Source: JAEUMW01 sp039807745
GTDB taxonomy: Bacteria > Pseudomonadota > Gammaproteobacteria > Burkholderiales > JAEUMW01
Direction of reading: 5' to 3'
DNA: 13,999 bases
Assembly: GCA_039807745.1 (NCBI GenBank)
Contig: JBDHRV010000094.1
Location: forward strand, 1-13,999
Shown here: one piece after another, positions 1-7,819 of the stretch
Numbering within the stretch: the stretch's first letter is position 1
Layout: every line of letters begins with the position of its first letter
Notes under the pieces: generated by a model
Told to the model about the DNA's origin: nothing
The model's input: only the letters and a program-made list of their open reading frames with translations
Databases searched by the model: none
Position numbers and translations under genes: made by a program

Positions 1-830
1 CTCGCCATGAACACGAGCCGCTCGAAAAGATGCACGTCCTGCTCGTTCTTGAGCAGCGCTCCGTATAACGGCGGGATGGTGGTCTTCTGGTCCTGGCTTC
101 GCAGCGCCTCGGGCGGGATGTCCTCCGCCACCAAGAGTTTGATCCAGTCGAGCAGCTCGGAGGTGGAGGGTTTCTTCTTGAGACCCGGTACTTCGCGCAG
201 CTCGAAGAAGGCTTCGAGGGCCTCGCGGATCAGCGCCTTCTTCAAGCCCGGGTAGTGCACGTCGACGATCTTCTGCATCGTTTCCTTGTCGGGGAAACGG
301 ATGTAGTGGAAGAAGCAGCGGCGCAGGAACGCATCGGGCAGCTCCTTCTCGTTGTTGCTGGTGATGAAGACGATGGGACGCTGCTTCGCTTGCACGAGCT
401 CGCGCGTCTCGTAGACGTAGAACTCCATCCGGTCGAGCTCGCGCAGGAGGTCGTTCGGGAACTCGATGTCGGCCTTGTCGATCTCGTCGATCAGCAGCAC
501 GACGGGTGTATCCGACGTGAAGGCGTGCCAGAGCATGCCTCGCACGATGTAGTGGGCGATGTCGTGCACCCTCGGGTCGCCGAGCTGCGAATCGCGCAGG
601 CGTGACACCGCGTCGTATTCGTACAGCCCCTGCTGCGCCTTGGTGGTCGACTTGATGTGCCATTCGAGCAGCGGCAGTCCGAGCACCGTGGCGACTTCCT
701 GCGCGAGGCGGGTCTTGCCGGTGCCAGGCTCGCCCTTGACCAGCAGCGGGCGCTGCAGGGTAATCGCGGCGTTCACCGCGATGGTGAGATCGCGGGTGGA
801 GACGTAAGTGGCGGAGCCGTCGAATCGCAT
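1..830 (-). CDS. MoxR-family AAA+ ATPase, partial (3' end off the left edge)
   Basis: This reading frame starts at an ATG (complement of 828-830) and stays open to the left edge, giving about 276 residues with no stop seen. Visible motifs are the Walker A loop GEPGTGKT (residues 33-40, Lys39), the Walker B segment VVLLIDEID (110-118, Asp115/Glu116) and a sensor-1-like FITSNN (155-160) followed by an arginine pair (170-171). The small alpha-helical lid lies towards the C-terminus. MoxR ATPases are cytoplasmic chaperone-like enzymes, usually encoded beside a von Willebrand factor A domain protein that they help insert metals or mature enzyme complexes. Such a partner would be expected beyond the left edge, but I cannot see it. 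A Shine-Dalgarno-like CGAGGT lies 8 bases before the start. The length fits the roughly 280-residue subgroup, so only a few residues are likely missing. The client is unknown. Confidence 0.93.
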   Translation of the reverse strand, partial: MRFDGSATYVSTRDLTIAVNAAITLQRPLLVKGEPGTGKTRLAQEVATVLGLPLLEWHIKSTTKAQQGLYEYDAVSRLRDSQLGDPRVHDIAHYIVRGMLWHAFTSDTPVVLLIDEIDKADIEFPNDLLRELDRMEFYVYETRELVQAKQRPIVFITSNNEKELPDAFLRRCFFHYIRFPDKETMQKIVDVHYPGLKKALIREALEAFFELREVPGLKKKPSTSELLDWIKLLVAEDIPPEALRSQDQKTTIPPLYGALLKNEQDVHLFERLVFMA

Positions 831-858
831 GGCGCGGGACCTCGTAATGGGCCCGGAA

Positions 859-866
859 AGTATACT
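859..866. promoter_or_regulatory. Palindromic -10-like element between divergent genes
   Basis: The octamer AGTATACT is its own reverse complement, so a TATACT -10-like hexamer reads at 861-866 on the plus strand and at 864-859 on the minus strand. It lies in the 106-base gap between the MoxR ATPase and the ABC transporter operon. It would place transcription starts about 22 bases before the ATPase start codon and about 65 bases before the ABC gene. No good -35 hexamer is present at 16-18 bases on either side, so this is a weak prediction. Confidence 0.35.
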
Positions 867-936
867 CGTGCGGCACGACGTCCTTCCGGGAGGCCCGCCG
901 TCGAACGCATCGGCCGGCGTGCGGTCTCGTTCGATC

Positions 937-1656
937 ATGAAGCAAGCGATCCCCATGGAATTGAGCGCCGGTGTTTCGCCGCTGGGCAACCCGGCATCCA
1001 TGCTGTCGATCCGGGGTCTCGGGAAGCAGTTCGGAGGCCGTCCCGTCCTGCGCGACCTGAGCCTGGACCTCGGACGCGGCGAGTACGTCGCCATCATGGG
1101 CGAGTCGGGCATCGGCAAGTCGACCTTGCTGAATCTCGTCGCCGGGCTCGACCGGCCCGACACGGGGGAGATCGTGCTCGACGGCATCGCGATCACGCGC
1201 CTGGGCGAACCCGCGCTGACCGAGTTGCGCCGCGACCGCATGGGGTTCGTGTTCCAGGCGTTTCACCTGCTGCCGCACCTCACGGTCGCGCAGAACGTCG
1301 CGCTGCCGCTCGCGCTGGCGCGGGCGGATGCCGCTGCGACGGCGAGCCGGGTCGGCGCTTTGCTGGAAGCGGTCGGTCTCGGCGACCGCGGGGAATCGTT
1401 TCCGCGCGAGCTCTCGGGCGGCGAGATGCAGCGGGTCGCCATCGCCCGCGCGCTGGTTCACGATCCCACCCTGGTGCTGGCCGACGAGCCGACCGGCAAC
1501 CTCGATCCCGACAGCGCGAGCCAGATCCTGGCGCTCCTGCGCAGGCGCATCGGCGGACAGACCGCGGGCATTCTGGTGACGCACTCCCAGGCCGCCGCGG
1601 CGACCGTGGACCGCGTGTACCTGCTCGGCCCCGACGGGCTGAGACCGAAGATCTAG
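937..1656 (+). CDS. ABC transporter ATP-binding protein (LolD/AttE-like)
   Basis: This is the nucleotide-binding subunit of an ABC system, about 239 residues and cytoplasmic. Seen with the ATG at 937: Walker A GESGIGKST (residues 55-63), Q-loop FVFQAF, signature LSGGEMQ (159-165), Walker B LVLADE (179-184) and H-loop His216. The layout and signature match the LolD/MacB/FtsE group that works with FtsX-type permeases in lipoprotein or lipid extraction and in mechanotransmission, rather than in nutrient uptake. The start is uncertain. ATGs at 937, 955 and 1000 are all in frame, none has a good Shine-Dalgarno sequence, and family similarity begins near 1000. A longer frame from 808 would overlap the divergent ATPase gene and is unlikely. 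The permease gene follows after 3 bases, so the two are almost certainly co-transcribed. The transported substrate cannot be read from this subunit. Confidence 0.93.
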   Translation: MKQAIPMELSAGVSPLGNPASMLSIRGLGKQFGGRPVLRDLSLDLGRGEYVAIMGESGIGKSTLLNLVAGLDRPDTGEIVLDGIAITRLGEPALTELRRDRMGFVFQAFHLLPHLTVAQNVALPLALARADAAATASRVGALLEAVGLGDRGESFPRELSGGEMQRVAIARALVHDPTLVLADEPTGNLDPDSASQILALLRRRIGGQTAGILVTHSQAAAATVDRVYLLGPDGLRPKI

Positions 1657-1659
1657 TCC

Positions 1660-4188
1660 GTGTCCGCCGCTCGCCTGACTGTCGCTCCGGGGCTTCTCGT
1701 CCCCTACGCGGCGAGCCTCGGGGAACTGATCCGGCACCCCGGCCGCGCGCTGCTATCCGCGCTCGGCATCGCCGTCGGAGTCGCGATGGGCATGGCGGTC
1801 CACATCATAAACAACAGTGCAATCAGCGCGTTCTCGATGTCCGTTAACGTGCTTTCGGGGGAAGCGGACCTGGTGGTGCGCGGGCCGCGCGGCGGCTTCG
1901 ACGAGGCCGTGTTCCCAATGGTCGCGCGGCTGCCCGGGGTCGCGGCGGCGAGCCCCGCGGTGGAGATCGATGCCAAGCTCGCCGGCCGCCGCGAGACGAT
2001 CAAGGTGCTGGGGCTCGACCTGCTGCGGGCGGGGTCGGTGCAGCCGGCGCTCGTGACGGATCTGGAGGTCTCGATCCTCGACCTCTTCGATCCCGACACT
2101 GTTCTGGTGAGCCCCCAGGCTGCTGAACAGCTCGACCTGAAGCGCGGCGATACGCTCGTTCTCCAGGTCGGCGCGCGCGAGGTGGGTTTCAAGGTGGCGG
2201 GGCTGCTCGCCCCGGGCGCTTTCCCGCAGCGCGCGGCCCTGATGGACATCGCCTCCGCGCAATGGCGGCTCGACCGGCTCGGCACCCTGAATCGGATCGA
2301 CATCCGCGCCGCTTCCGGCGCCGACCTCACCGCGCTGCGGCAGTCGGTCGAGGCGGTGCTGCCCGCCGGGGTCCACGTGTCGGAGCCGGCGGATGAGGTG
2401 CGCCGCGGCGCGGGCCTGTCGCGGGCGTACCGCGTCAACCTGGACATGTTGGCGCTGGTGGCGCTCTTCACGGGCGGCTTCCTCGTGTTTTCGACCCAGG
2501 CGCTCGCCGTGCTGCGCCGCCGGCAGCATCTCGCCCTGCTGCGCGTGCTGGGGGCCACGCCGTGGGGTCTGACGCAGGTGCTGCTCATCGAGGGGCTCGC
2601 GATCGGCGTGCTCGGCGCCGCGGTCGGCGTTGCGCTGGGATACGGGCTCGCCTCGCTGGCGCTCGCGAAGTTCGGCGGCGATCTCGGTGCCGGCTATTTT
2701 CGCGGGGTGACGGCGCAGCCGGAGGTCCAGCTGCTGTCGATGCTCCTGTTCTTCGGCCTGGGCGTCGCGACTGCCGTGATCGGCGCGGCGGTGCCGGCAT
2801 TGGGCGCGGCGCGCAGTTCCCCGGTGACCGCGCTCAAGGCCGGGAGCCCGGAACCCGCAGCGGCGGTGCCTCGCTATCGCTGGGGCGGCGTGGCACTGAT
2901 TGTCCTGGGGGCGGCGATTGCTCCGCTGCCCGCGATGGGGCAGTTGCCGGTGCTCGGTTACGCCGCGGTCACGCTCATCCTCCTGGGTGCGGTCTGGCTC
3001 ACGCCGTCACTCACGCGGCGCTTTCTCGCGCTCCTGCCGCTGCCGCGTGCGCCCGGTGCGCAGCTCGCCGTAGCGCAATTGCGCGGCGCGCCGAACCTCT
3101 CCGGCGCGAGCGTCGCGGGCATCGTCGTGAGCTTCAGCCTGATGGTGGCGATGGCGATCATGGTCTGGTCGTTCCGCGAGTCGCTGGAAGCGTGGCTCAC
3201 GCGGGTGCTGCCGGCCGATGTCTACGTGCGGGCGAGCCTCTCCGGTGATACCGCGTTCTTCGGCCCCGAGGACCAGGCCGAGATCGCCGCGACCCCGGGT
3301 GTGGCGCGCGTGGAATTCCAGCGTCAGCTCTCGGTGCTGCTCGACCCCCGGCACCCCGCGGTCGGTGTGCTCGCGAAGCCGGTGGATGCCCAGCGCCCGC
3401 AGTCCATCCTCGCGCTGACCACGAAGCCGCTGCCGGTGCCGCCCGGCGCGAACCCGGCGTGGATCTCGGAGGCCGTGGCGGATCTGTACGACGTCAGACC
3501 CGGCGGGCGCCTTACGCTGCCCTTGGGCGGCAGCGATCACGCCTTCTTCGTGGCAGGCATCTGGCGCGATTACGCGCGCACGGCGGGCGCCGTCGTGATC
3601 GATCGCGAGCGCTACGTCGAGCTCACCGGCGACCGGCGCGTGACCGACGCCGCGCTCTGGCTCGAGCCGGGAGCGAGCGCGGATGCGGTCGCCGCGCATC
3701 TGCACAGCCGGGTAGGCCGTGGCATCGAGATCGCGGAGCCGCGTGTGATTCGCCAGCTCTCGCTCGCGGCGTTCGACCGCACCTTCGCCATCACCTACCT
3801 GCTCGAGGCGGTGGCGGTATTGATCGGGCTCTTCGGCATCAGCGTGAGCTTCTCCGCGCAGGCGATCGCGCGCCGGGCGGAGTTCGGCATGCTGCGACAC
3901 GTCGGCATGACCCGGCGCGGCATCGGCGAGATGCTCGCCACCGAGGGGGCGTTGCTGGGTTCGTTCGGGGTCACCGTCGGGCTCGTGCTGGGGTTCGCGA
4001 TCAGCCTGATCCTGATCCACGTCGTCAATCGCCAGTCGTTCCACTGGAGCATGGACCTGCACGTGCCGTGGCTGCTGCTCGCGACGCTGGCGGCGGTGCT
4101 GGTCGCGGCGGCGGCGCTCACGGCCGTGCTGAGCGGCCGGCAGGCGCTCGGCGACAGCGTGCTGCGAGCGGTGCGGGAGGATTGGTAG
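1660..4188 (+). CDS. FtsX/LolE-family ABC permease with duplicated ten-helix layout
   Basis: An 842-residue inner-membrane protein starting at GTG, 3 bases after the ATPase stop. It is an internal duplication. Each half has one membrane helix (about residues 29-50 and 484-508), a large periplasmic MacB-like domain and then three helices (about 263-385 and 707-820). Two linker helices lie between the halves (about 407-450). The cytoplasmic turn after the second helix recurs in both halves: LALLRVLGATPWG near 291 and FGMLRHVGMTRRG near 741. Such proteins pair with LolD-like ATPases and move lipids or lipoproteins, or transmit force to the periplasm, rather than forming a classic channel. The next gene encodes an exported lipocalin-like protein, so a hydrophobic ligand is plausible. 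The ATPase plus long permease plus AttH arrangement resembles the att genes described in Agrobacterium. The length is normal for ten-helix members and I see no break. Confidence 0.92.
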   Translation: MSAARLTVAPGLLVPYAASLGELIRHPGRALLSALGIAVGVAMGMAVHIINNSAISAFSMSVNVLSGEADLVVRGPRGGFDEAVFPMVARLPGVAAASPAVEIDAKLAGRRETIKVLGLDLLRAGSVQPALVTDLEVSILDLFDPDTVLVSPQAAEQLDLKRGDTLVLQVGAREVGFKVAGLLAPGAFPQRAALMDIASAQWRLDRLGTLNRIDIRAASGADLTALRQSVEAVLPAGVHVSEPADEVRRGAGLSRAYRVNLDMLALVALFTGGFLVFSTQALAVLRRRQHLALLRVLGATPWGLTQVLLIEGLAIGVLGAAVGVALGYGLASLALAKFGGDLGAGYFRGVTAQPEVQLLSMLLFFGLGVATAVIGAAVPALGAARSSPVTALKAGSPEPAAAVPRYRWGGVALIVLGAAIAPLPAMGQLPVLGYAAVTLILLGAVWLTPSLTRRFLALLPLPRAPGAQLAVAQLRGAPNLSGASVAGIVVSFSLMVAMAIMVWSFRESLEAWLTRVLPADVYVRASLSGDTAFFGPEDQAEIAATPGVARVEFQRQLSVLLDPRHPAVGVLAKPVDAQRPQSILALTTKPLPVPPGANPAWISEAVADLYDVRPGGRLTLPLGGSDHAFFVAGIWRDYARTAGAVVIDRERYVELTGDRRVTDAALWLEPGASADAVAAHLHSRVGRGIEIAEPRVIRQLSLAAFDRTFAITYLLEAVAVLIGLFGISVSFSAQAIARRAEFGMLRHVGMTRRGIGEMLATEGALLGSFGVTVGLVLGFAISLILIHVVNRQSFHWSMDLHVPWLLLATLAAVLVAAAALTAVLSGRQALGDSVLRAVREDW

Positions 4189-4190
4189 TC

Positions 4191-5252
4191 GTGGGGCGCT
4201 GGATAGCTTTTTTCGTGGCCCTTGCCCTTGCGCTGCCGGGGCGCACCGAGACCCGCTATCCGGAGGTCGTGCCGGGACGCATCTTCGGCTTCCCCGCGGA
4301 CCACGGCGCTCACCCCGACTACCGCACGGAGTGGTGGTACGTGACCGGCTGGCTGGAACGCGACGGCAAACCGCTCGGCTTCCAGGTCACGTTCTTCCGC
4401 AGCCGCATCGCGGGCCAGGACGAGAATCCGAGCCGCTTCGCACCGCGGCAGATCCTCATCGCCCACGCCGCACTGAGCGATCCGGCTCACGGTCGTTTGC
4501 TGCACGATCAGCGCGTGTCGCGGGCCGGTTTCGGGCTCGCGGAAGCCGCGGTCGGCGAGGCGGAAGTCACGCTCGACGGCTGGCGCTTCGAGCAGCAGAA
4601 CGACGGTTTCCGGGTCGACATCCCCGGGCGCGAGTTCCGGTTCGATCTCGCGCTGCGGCCGACACAGCCGCCGCTCCTGCAGGGGGAGGGCGGCTACAGC
4701 CGCAAGGGTCCGAAGGAGGGCTCGGCGAGCTACTACTACAGCATGCCCCACCTCGCGGTTACCGGCACGGTGACGCGCGACGGTGTCGAGCGGCCCGTGA
4801 CCGGCGAAGCGTGGCTCGACCGCGAATGGTCGAGCCAGTACATGGAACCCGAAGCCGAGGGCTGGGACTGGACCGGCATCAACCTCGACGACGGCAGCGC
4901 GCTGATGGCGTTTCGCATGCGCAGGAAGGGCGGCGGCACGGTGTGGGCGGGCGGCACGATCCGCAGCGCGAACGGGCAGGTCACGGTGCTGGAGCCCGGC
5001 GATGTCGAGTTCGAGCCGCGTCGCGTGTGGCGCTCGCCGCGCTCGGGTGCGAGCTATCCGGTGGCGGTGACGGTGCGCGCGGGCAGCCGCACGATCGAAC
5101 TCGAGCCGCTCATGGACGATCAGGAGAACGACACCCGGCGCTCGACGGGCGCCATCTACTGGGAAGGCGCGGTGCGCGCGAAAGAGGGCGGTCGGGAAGT
5201 GGGGCGCGGCTACCTCGAGCTCACCGGCTACGCCCGCGCGATGCGGCTCTGA
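4191..5252 (+). CDS. AttH/CrtC-family lipocalin-like secreted protein
   Basis: A 353-residue protein starting at GTG 4191, with an excellent Shine-Dalgarno GGGAGGA at 4175-4181 and only 2 bases after the permease stop. The N-terminus (residues 1-18, GRWIAFFVALALALPG) is a short signal peptide, so the protein is probably periplasmic or envelope-associated. Family landmarks are EWWYVTGWL (47-55), where the first barrel begins, then WLDREWSSQ (208-216) and GWDWTGINL (224-232) in the second half. AttH/CrtC proteins (hydroxyneurosporene/carotenoid 1,2-hydratase-like) are built from two lipocalin-like barrels. The family is named after a hydratase, but members beside FtsX-type ABC genes are better seen as lipid-binding partners of the transporter. 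No carotenoid gene is present here, so a hydratase role is not supported. The gene ends 14 bases before the convergent SirB1 stop, with no T-rich hairpin terminator visible between them. Confidence 0.9.
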   Translation: MGRWIAFFVALALALPGRTETRYPEVVPGRIFGFPADHGAHPDYRTEWWYVTGWLERDGKPLGFQVTFFRSRIAGQDENPSRFAPRQILIAHAALSDPAHGRLLHDQRVSRAGFGLAEAAVGEAEVTLDGWRFEQQNDGFRVDIPGREFRFDLALRPTQPPLLQGEGGYSRKGPKEGSASYYYSMPHLAVTGTVTRDGVERPVTGEAWLDREWSSQYMEPEAEGWDWTGINLDDGSALMAFRMRRKGGGTVWAGGTIRSANGQVTVLEPGDVEFEPRRVWRSPRSGASYPVAVTVRAGSRTIELEPLMDDQENDTRRSTGAIYWEGAVRAKEGGREVGRGYLELTGYARAMRL

Positions 5253-5266
5253 CGCGCCCGCGGAGA

Positions 5267-6109
5267 TCAGTTCAGACGCGGGGCAGTGCGCCGCAGCTCG
5301 ACCAGCTGCTCGCGCACTTCCTGTGCATCGGCCGGCTCGGGCGCGGCATCGAGGTAGCGCTCGAAGTCGGCGATGGCGGCCTGAAAGCACTCGAGCTGCA
5401 GGTAAAGACCGGCGCGCTCGCGCAGCTCGTCGACGTTCTCCGGCGCGATCAGGATGATGCGCTGGGAGCAGGACAGCGCGCGCTCGAGCTCGCCGCGATT
5501 CGTGTAGATCGCCTTGAGATTGCGCAGCATGCGCACCAGCACGTCGCTCTTGGCGGCAACGCCCAGCATGCCGGCCACCTGTTCCTCGGACGGCACGTCC
5601 TCGCCCTTCAGGAGCTTGAGCCGCTCGCGCAGATCCTCCAGCGAGAGCGAAATGCCGCCCGAATACGGGTCGATGATGACCATGCCGCCGCTCACCGCGC
5701 ACCGCACCAGGAAATGGCCGGGAAAGGAGACGCCCGCGAGCGGCAGCCCGACGCGCCGGCCGATCTCGATGTAGACGATCGACAGCGTGAGCGGGATGCC
5801 CAGGCGCCGGTCGAGCACGTCGTTCAGGAAGCTGTTGCGCGGGTCGTAGTAGTCCGCGGGATTGGGCCGGAAGCCCAGATCCTCGAACAGGTAATGGTTG
5901 AGCGCCTCGATTTGCTGCTGTACCGGCAGCTCGGGTGCGAGGCGACTGCGCAGGCCCGCGGCCAGCTCGTCCAGGTGCACGAGGTAGGCGCAGATGTCGA
6001 GGTCGGGGTACTCGTCGGCGGCAACGAGCAGCGCCGCCTCGGCGAGGTCGATGCGATCGTCGGGCCGACCCATCAGGTTCTGCAAACGCTTGGTGGCGGG
6101 CGAAGTCAT
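5267..6109 (-). CDS. SirB1-family protein (transglutaminase-like plus TPR)
   Basis: A 280-residue soluble protein, the usual length for the family. Residues about 35-175 form the transglutaminase-like core 2 domain. It includes NSFLNDVLDRRLGIPLTLS (92-110) and GVSFPGHFLVR (126-136), whose His132 sits where a catalytic histidine would be. At the position where papain-like enzymes carry cysteine I see Thr/Ser (LTLS, near 108-110), so ordinary cysteine chemistry is doubtful. Residues about 195-265 are helical and TPR-like (tetratricopeptide), a protein-binding module. Homologues are widespread in proteobacteria and their biochemical role is not firmly established, so I assign none. The start at 6109 is supported by GGGGAAG about 7 bases upstream. 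The gene lies 74 bases downstream of rhlE on the same strand and may share its transcript. Confidence 0.9.
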   Translation of the reverse strand: MTSPATKRLQNLMGRPDDRIDLAEAALLVAADEYPDLDICAYLVHLDELAAGLRSRLAPELPVQQQIEALNHYLFEDLGFRPNPADYYDPRNSFLNDVLDRRLGIPLTLSIVYIEIGRRVGLPLAGVSFPGHFLVRCAVSGGMVIIDPYSGGISLSLEDLRERLKLLKGEDVPSEEQVAGMLGVAAKSDVLVRMLRNLKAIYTNRGELERALSCSQRIILIAPENVDELRERAGLYLQLECFQAAIADFERYLDAAPEPADAQEVREQLVELRRTAPRLN

Positions 6110-6183
6110 GCGCGCGCTTCCCCGGAGTCGGGACCAGCCGCGGATCGACGCGCAGCGTGGAAAGTGAAAGGGGCCGTCAATTG

Positions 6184-7584
6184 CTAGCGGTCGTGGCGCA
6201 GCACGGCGGGCGGCAGGAGCAGGGCCGGGATCGCCTTGCGCGCGGGCTCGTTCGGCTTGGCAGCCGCGTCGGCATCGGAGCGGTCAGCGCCGTCGCCCGC
6301 AGCGTCGGCTGGCGTATAGGGCTGGGTGAAGATCGGATCGGACGCCGCCAGCGGCGTTGCTGGACGCGCGTCGCGAGCGCGCGGAACTTCAGCGCGGCGG
6401 GAACCGGTGCGGCTCTCGCGACGTCCCTCGCGCGGCGCGCGTTCGCGAGCGAATTCGGGCAGCGGCACCACCTGCAGCTTCATCCTGAGCAGTTTTTCGA
6501 TCGCCGCGAGCTGTTCCTTTTCGTCGGGCGCGACAAGCGAGATCGCTTCCCCGGAGGCGCCTGCGCGGCCGGTGCGCCCGATGCGGTGCACGTAGTTCTC
6601 GGCGCCGTCGGGGAGTTCGTAGTTCACCACCAGCGGCAACTCCTCGATGTCGAGCCCGCGGGCTGCAACGTCGGTAGCGACCAGCACGCGGATCGTTCCC
6701 GCCTTGAATCCGTCCAGCGCCACGAGGCGCTCCTGCTGCGTCTTGTCGCCGTGGATCGCGGTTGCCGCCACCCCGGCCTTCTCGAGCCAGCGCGAAAGGC
6801 GCGCGGCGCCCACCCGGGTCGCCACGAACACCAGCACCTGGGAGAGGTGCCGCGACTCCAGCAGGTGCAGCAGCACGTCGCGCTTCAGTGCCGAGTCCAC
6901 CAAATGCACCACGTGGGTGACATTCTCGGCGGCGGCATTGCGCGCAGCCACCTCGATCATCACCGGCGCGCGCATGAAGTGCGACGCGAGCCGGCGAATG
7001 TCCTCGGAGAAGGTCGCCGAGAAGAGCAGGTTCTGCCGCTGCACCGGAAGCTGCGACAGGATGCGCCGGATGTCGGGCAGGAATCCCATGTCCAGCATGC
7101 GATCCGCTTCGTCGAGCACCAGGAACTGCACCTGGCCGAGGTGCACCGTCTTGCTGTTCAGGTGATCGAGCAGGCGCCCCGGTGTGGCCACGACGATCTC
7201 GCTGCCTGCGCGCAGTGCCGCGATCTGCGGATCGATGTTTACACCCCCGTACACGCATGCGCAGCGCAGCGCGAGGTGCCGGCTGTAGGCGCGTGCGCTC
7301 TCCTCCACCTGCAGGGCGAGCTCGCGCGTGGGCGTCAGCACCAGTGCGCGCACCGGGTGGCGCGCGGGCGAGACGCTCGTGCTGGCGAGCGGACGCAGAC
7401 GCTCCAGGATCGGCAGCATGAACGCCGCGGTCTTGCCGGTGCCGGTCTGCGCCGCCGCCATCACGTCCTGGCCCGCCAGCACCACCGGGATCCCGTTCTG
7501 CTGGATCGGCGTGGGTTCGGTGTAGCCCTCTTCGGACAGTGCGCGCATGAGCTCGGGACACAGCCCGAGCGCTTCGAATGTCAT
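6184..7584 (-). CDS. rhlE: ATP-dependent DEAD-box RNA helicase RhlE
   Basis: A 466-residue cytoplasmic RNA helicase. The start is set at the ATG complementing 7582-7584, which gives MTFEALGL, the typical RhlE N-terminus. An open extension of 43 residues upstream has no family similarity. A TGGAG Shine-Dalgarno lies about 8 bases before this ATG. Motifs in order are the Q motif GYTEPTPIQ (20-28), motif I AQTGTGKT (45-52), Ia PTRELALQV, motif II VLDEADRML, motif III SATFS, motif V ATDVAARGLDI and motif VI HRIGRTGRAG. The conserved core ends near residue 378. The last 88 or so residues are a low-complexity tail rich in Arg, Ala and Asp, with a DPIFTQPYTP patch. Such tails vary among RhlE proteins and often bind RNA or partners. 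The family remodels RNA in ribosome assembly, RNA decay and cold adaptation. No neighbouring gene points to a special role. Confidence 0.95.
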   Translation of the reverse strand: MTFEALGLCPELMRALSEEGYTEPTPIQQNGIPVVLAGQDVMAAAQTGTGKTAAFMLPILERLRPLASTSVSPARHPVRALVLTPTRELALQVEESARAYSRHLALRCACVYGGVNIDPQIAALRAGSEIVVATPGRLLDHLNSKTVHLGQVQFLVLDEADRMLDMGFLPDIRRILSQLPVQRQNLLFSATFSEDIRRLASHFMRAPVMIEVAARNAAAENVTHVVHLVDSALKRDVLLHLLESRHLSQVLVFVATRVGAARLSRWLEKAGVAATAIHGDKTQQERLVALDGFKAGTIRVLVATDVAARGLDIEELPLVVNYELPDGAENYVHRIGRTGRAGASGEAISLVAPDEKEQLAAIEKLLRMKLQVVPLPEFARERAPREGRRESRTGSRRAEVPRARDARPATPLAASDPIFTQPYTPADAAGDGADRSDADAAAKPNEPARKAIPALLLPPAVLRHDR

Positions 7585-7728
7585 CCAGGTACTCCAGGAA
7601 AAGCCTCGAAAAATCCGTCTTGGGACAAATCGGGAGGGGTGAAAGTTGCCGGGGCGGTGTGCGTACGCGCCGCTTGCAGCGCCAGGAAGCGACGACCTGC
7701 TGCCGGTTGGCACTCGCAGTTCGCGCGA

Positions 7729-7759
7729 TCATACCGCAGGGCGTCACGCCTGGGTATGA
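7729..7759. repeat. Imperfect inverted repeat, possible operator or leader hairpin
   Basis: The outer arms TCATACC (7729-7735) and GGTATGA (7753-7759) are perfectly complementary. The inner arms GGCGT (7740-7744) and ACGCC (7746-7750) flank a single C, with a small asymmetric interior loop between inner and outer stems. The element overlaps the minus-strand TATGAT hexamer that could drive rhlE, so a protein bound here could affect that promoter. It has no T-run, so it is not an intrinsic terminator. Confidence 0.4.
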
Positions 7760-7813
7760 CGAAAACGCGCGCGCAAGGCGCGCGGCGCGCGGAGCATCGC
7801 GTCTCAGCTCAGG

Positions 7814-7819
7814 TAGAAT
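7814..7819 (+). promoter_or_regulatory. Possible -10 element for the P450-FAAL transcript
   Basis: TAGAAT matches TATAAT at five of six positions and would start transcription near 7826, about 66 bases before the P450 ATG. No clear TTGACA-like -35 sits 16-18 bases upstream, so the assignment rests on the -10 match and its position alone. Confidence 0.3.

Noticed and set aside
808..936. N-terminal extension of the ABC ATPase from ATG 808
   Set aside because: It would overlap the start of the divergent MoxR gene and both candidate promoter elements, and the extra residues have no family similarity.
657..1847. Plus-strand open frame overlapping the ABC ATPase in another frame
   Set aside because: All ABC motifs lie in the frame ending at 1656; this frame is Arg/Pro-rich without domains.
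5248..5281. Small nested complementary pairs (TCTGA/TCAGA and CCGCG/CGCGG) between AttH and SirB1 stops
   Set aside because: Five-base arms, partly interleaved, without a T-tract. They may be chance in GC-rich DNA and are not a clear terminator.
3795..5702. Long open frame on the minus strand (635 codons) opposite the permease end and AttH gene
   Set aside because: The translation is Arg/Ala/His-rich with no recognisable domain. It lies opposite well-supported genes, and such open antisense frames are expected from strong G/C third-position bias.
4331..6187. Long plus-strand open frame (618 codons) across AttH and antisense to SirB1
   Set aside because: It is Arg-rich low-complexity translation spanning two real genes on opposite strands, so it is a frame shadow of GC-rich coding.
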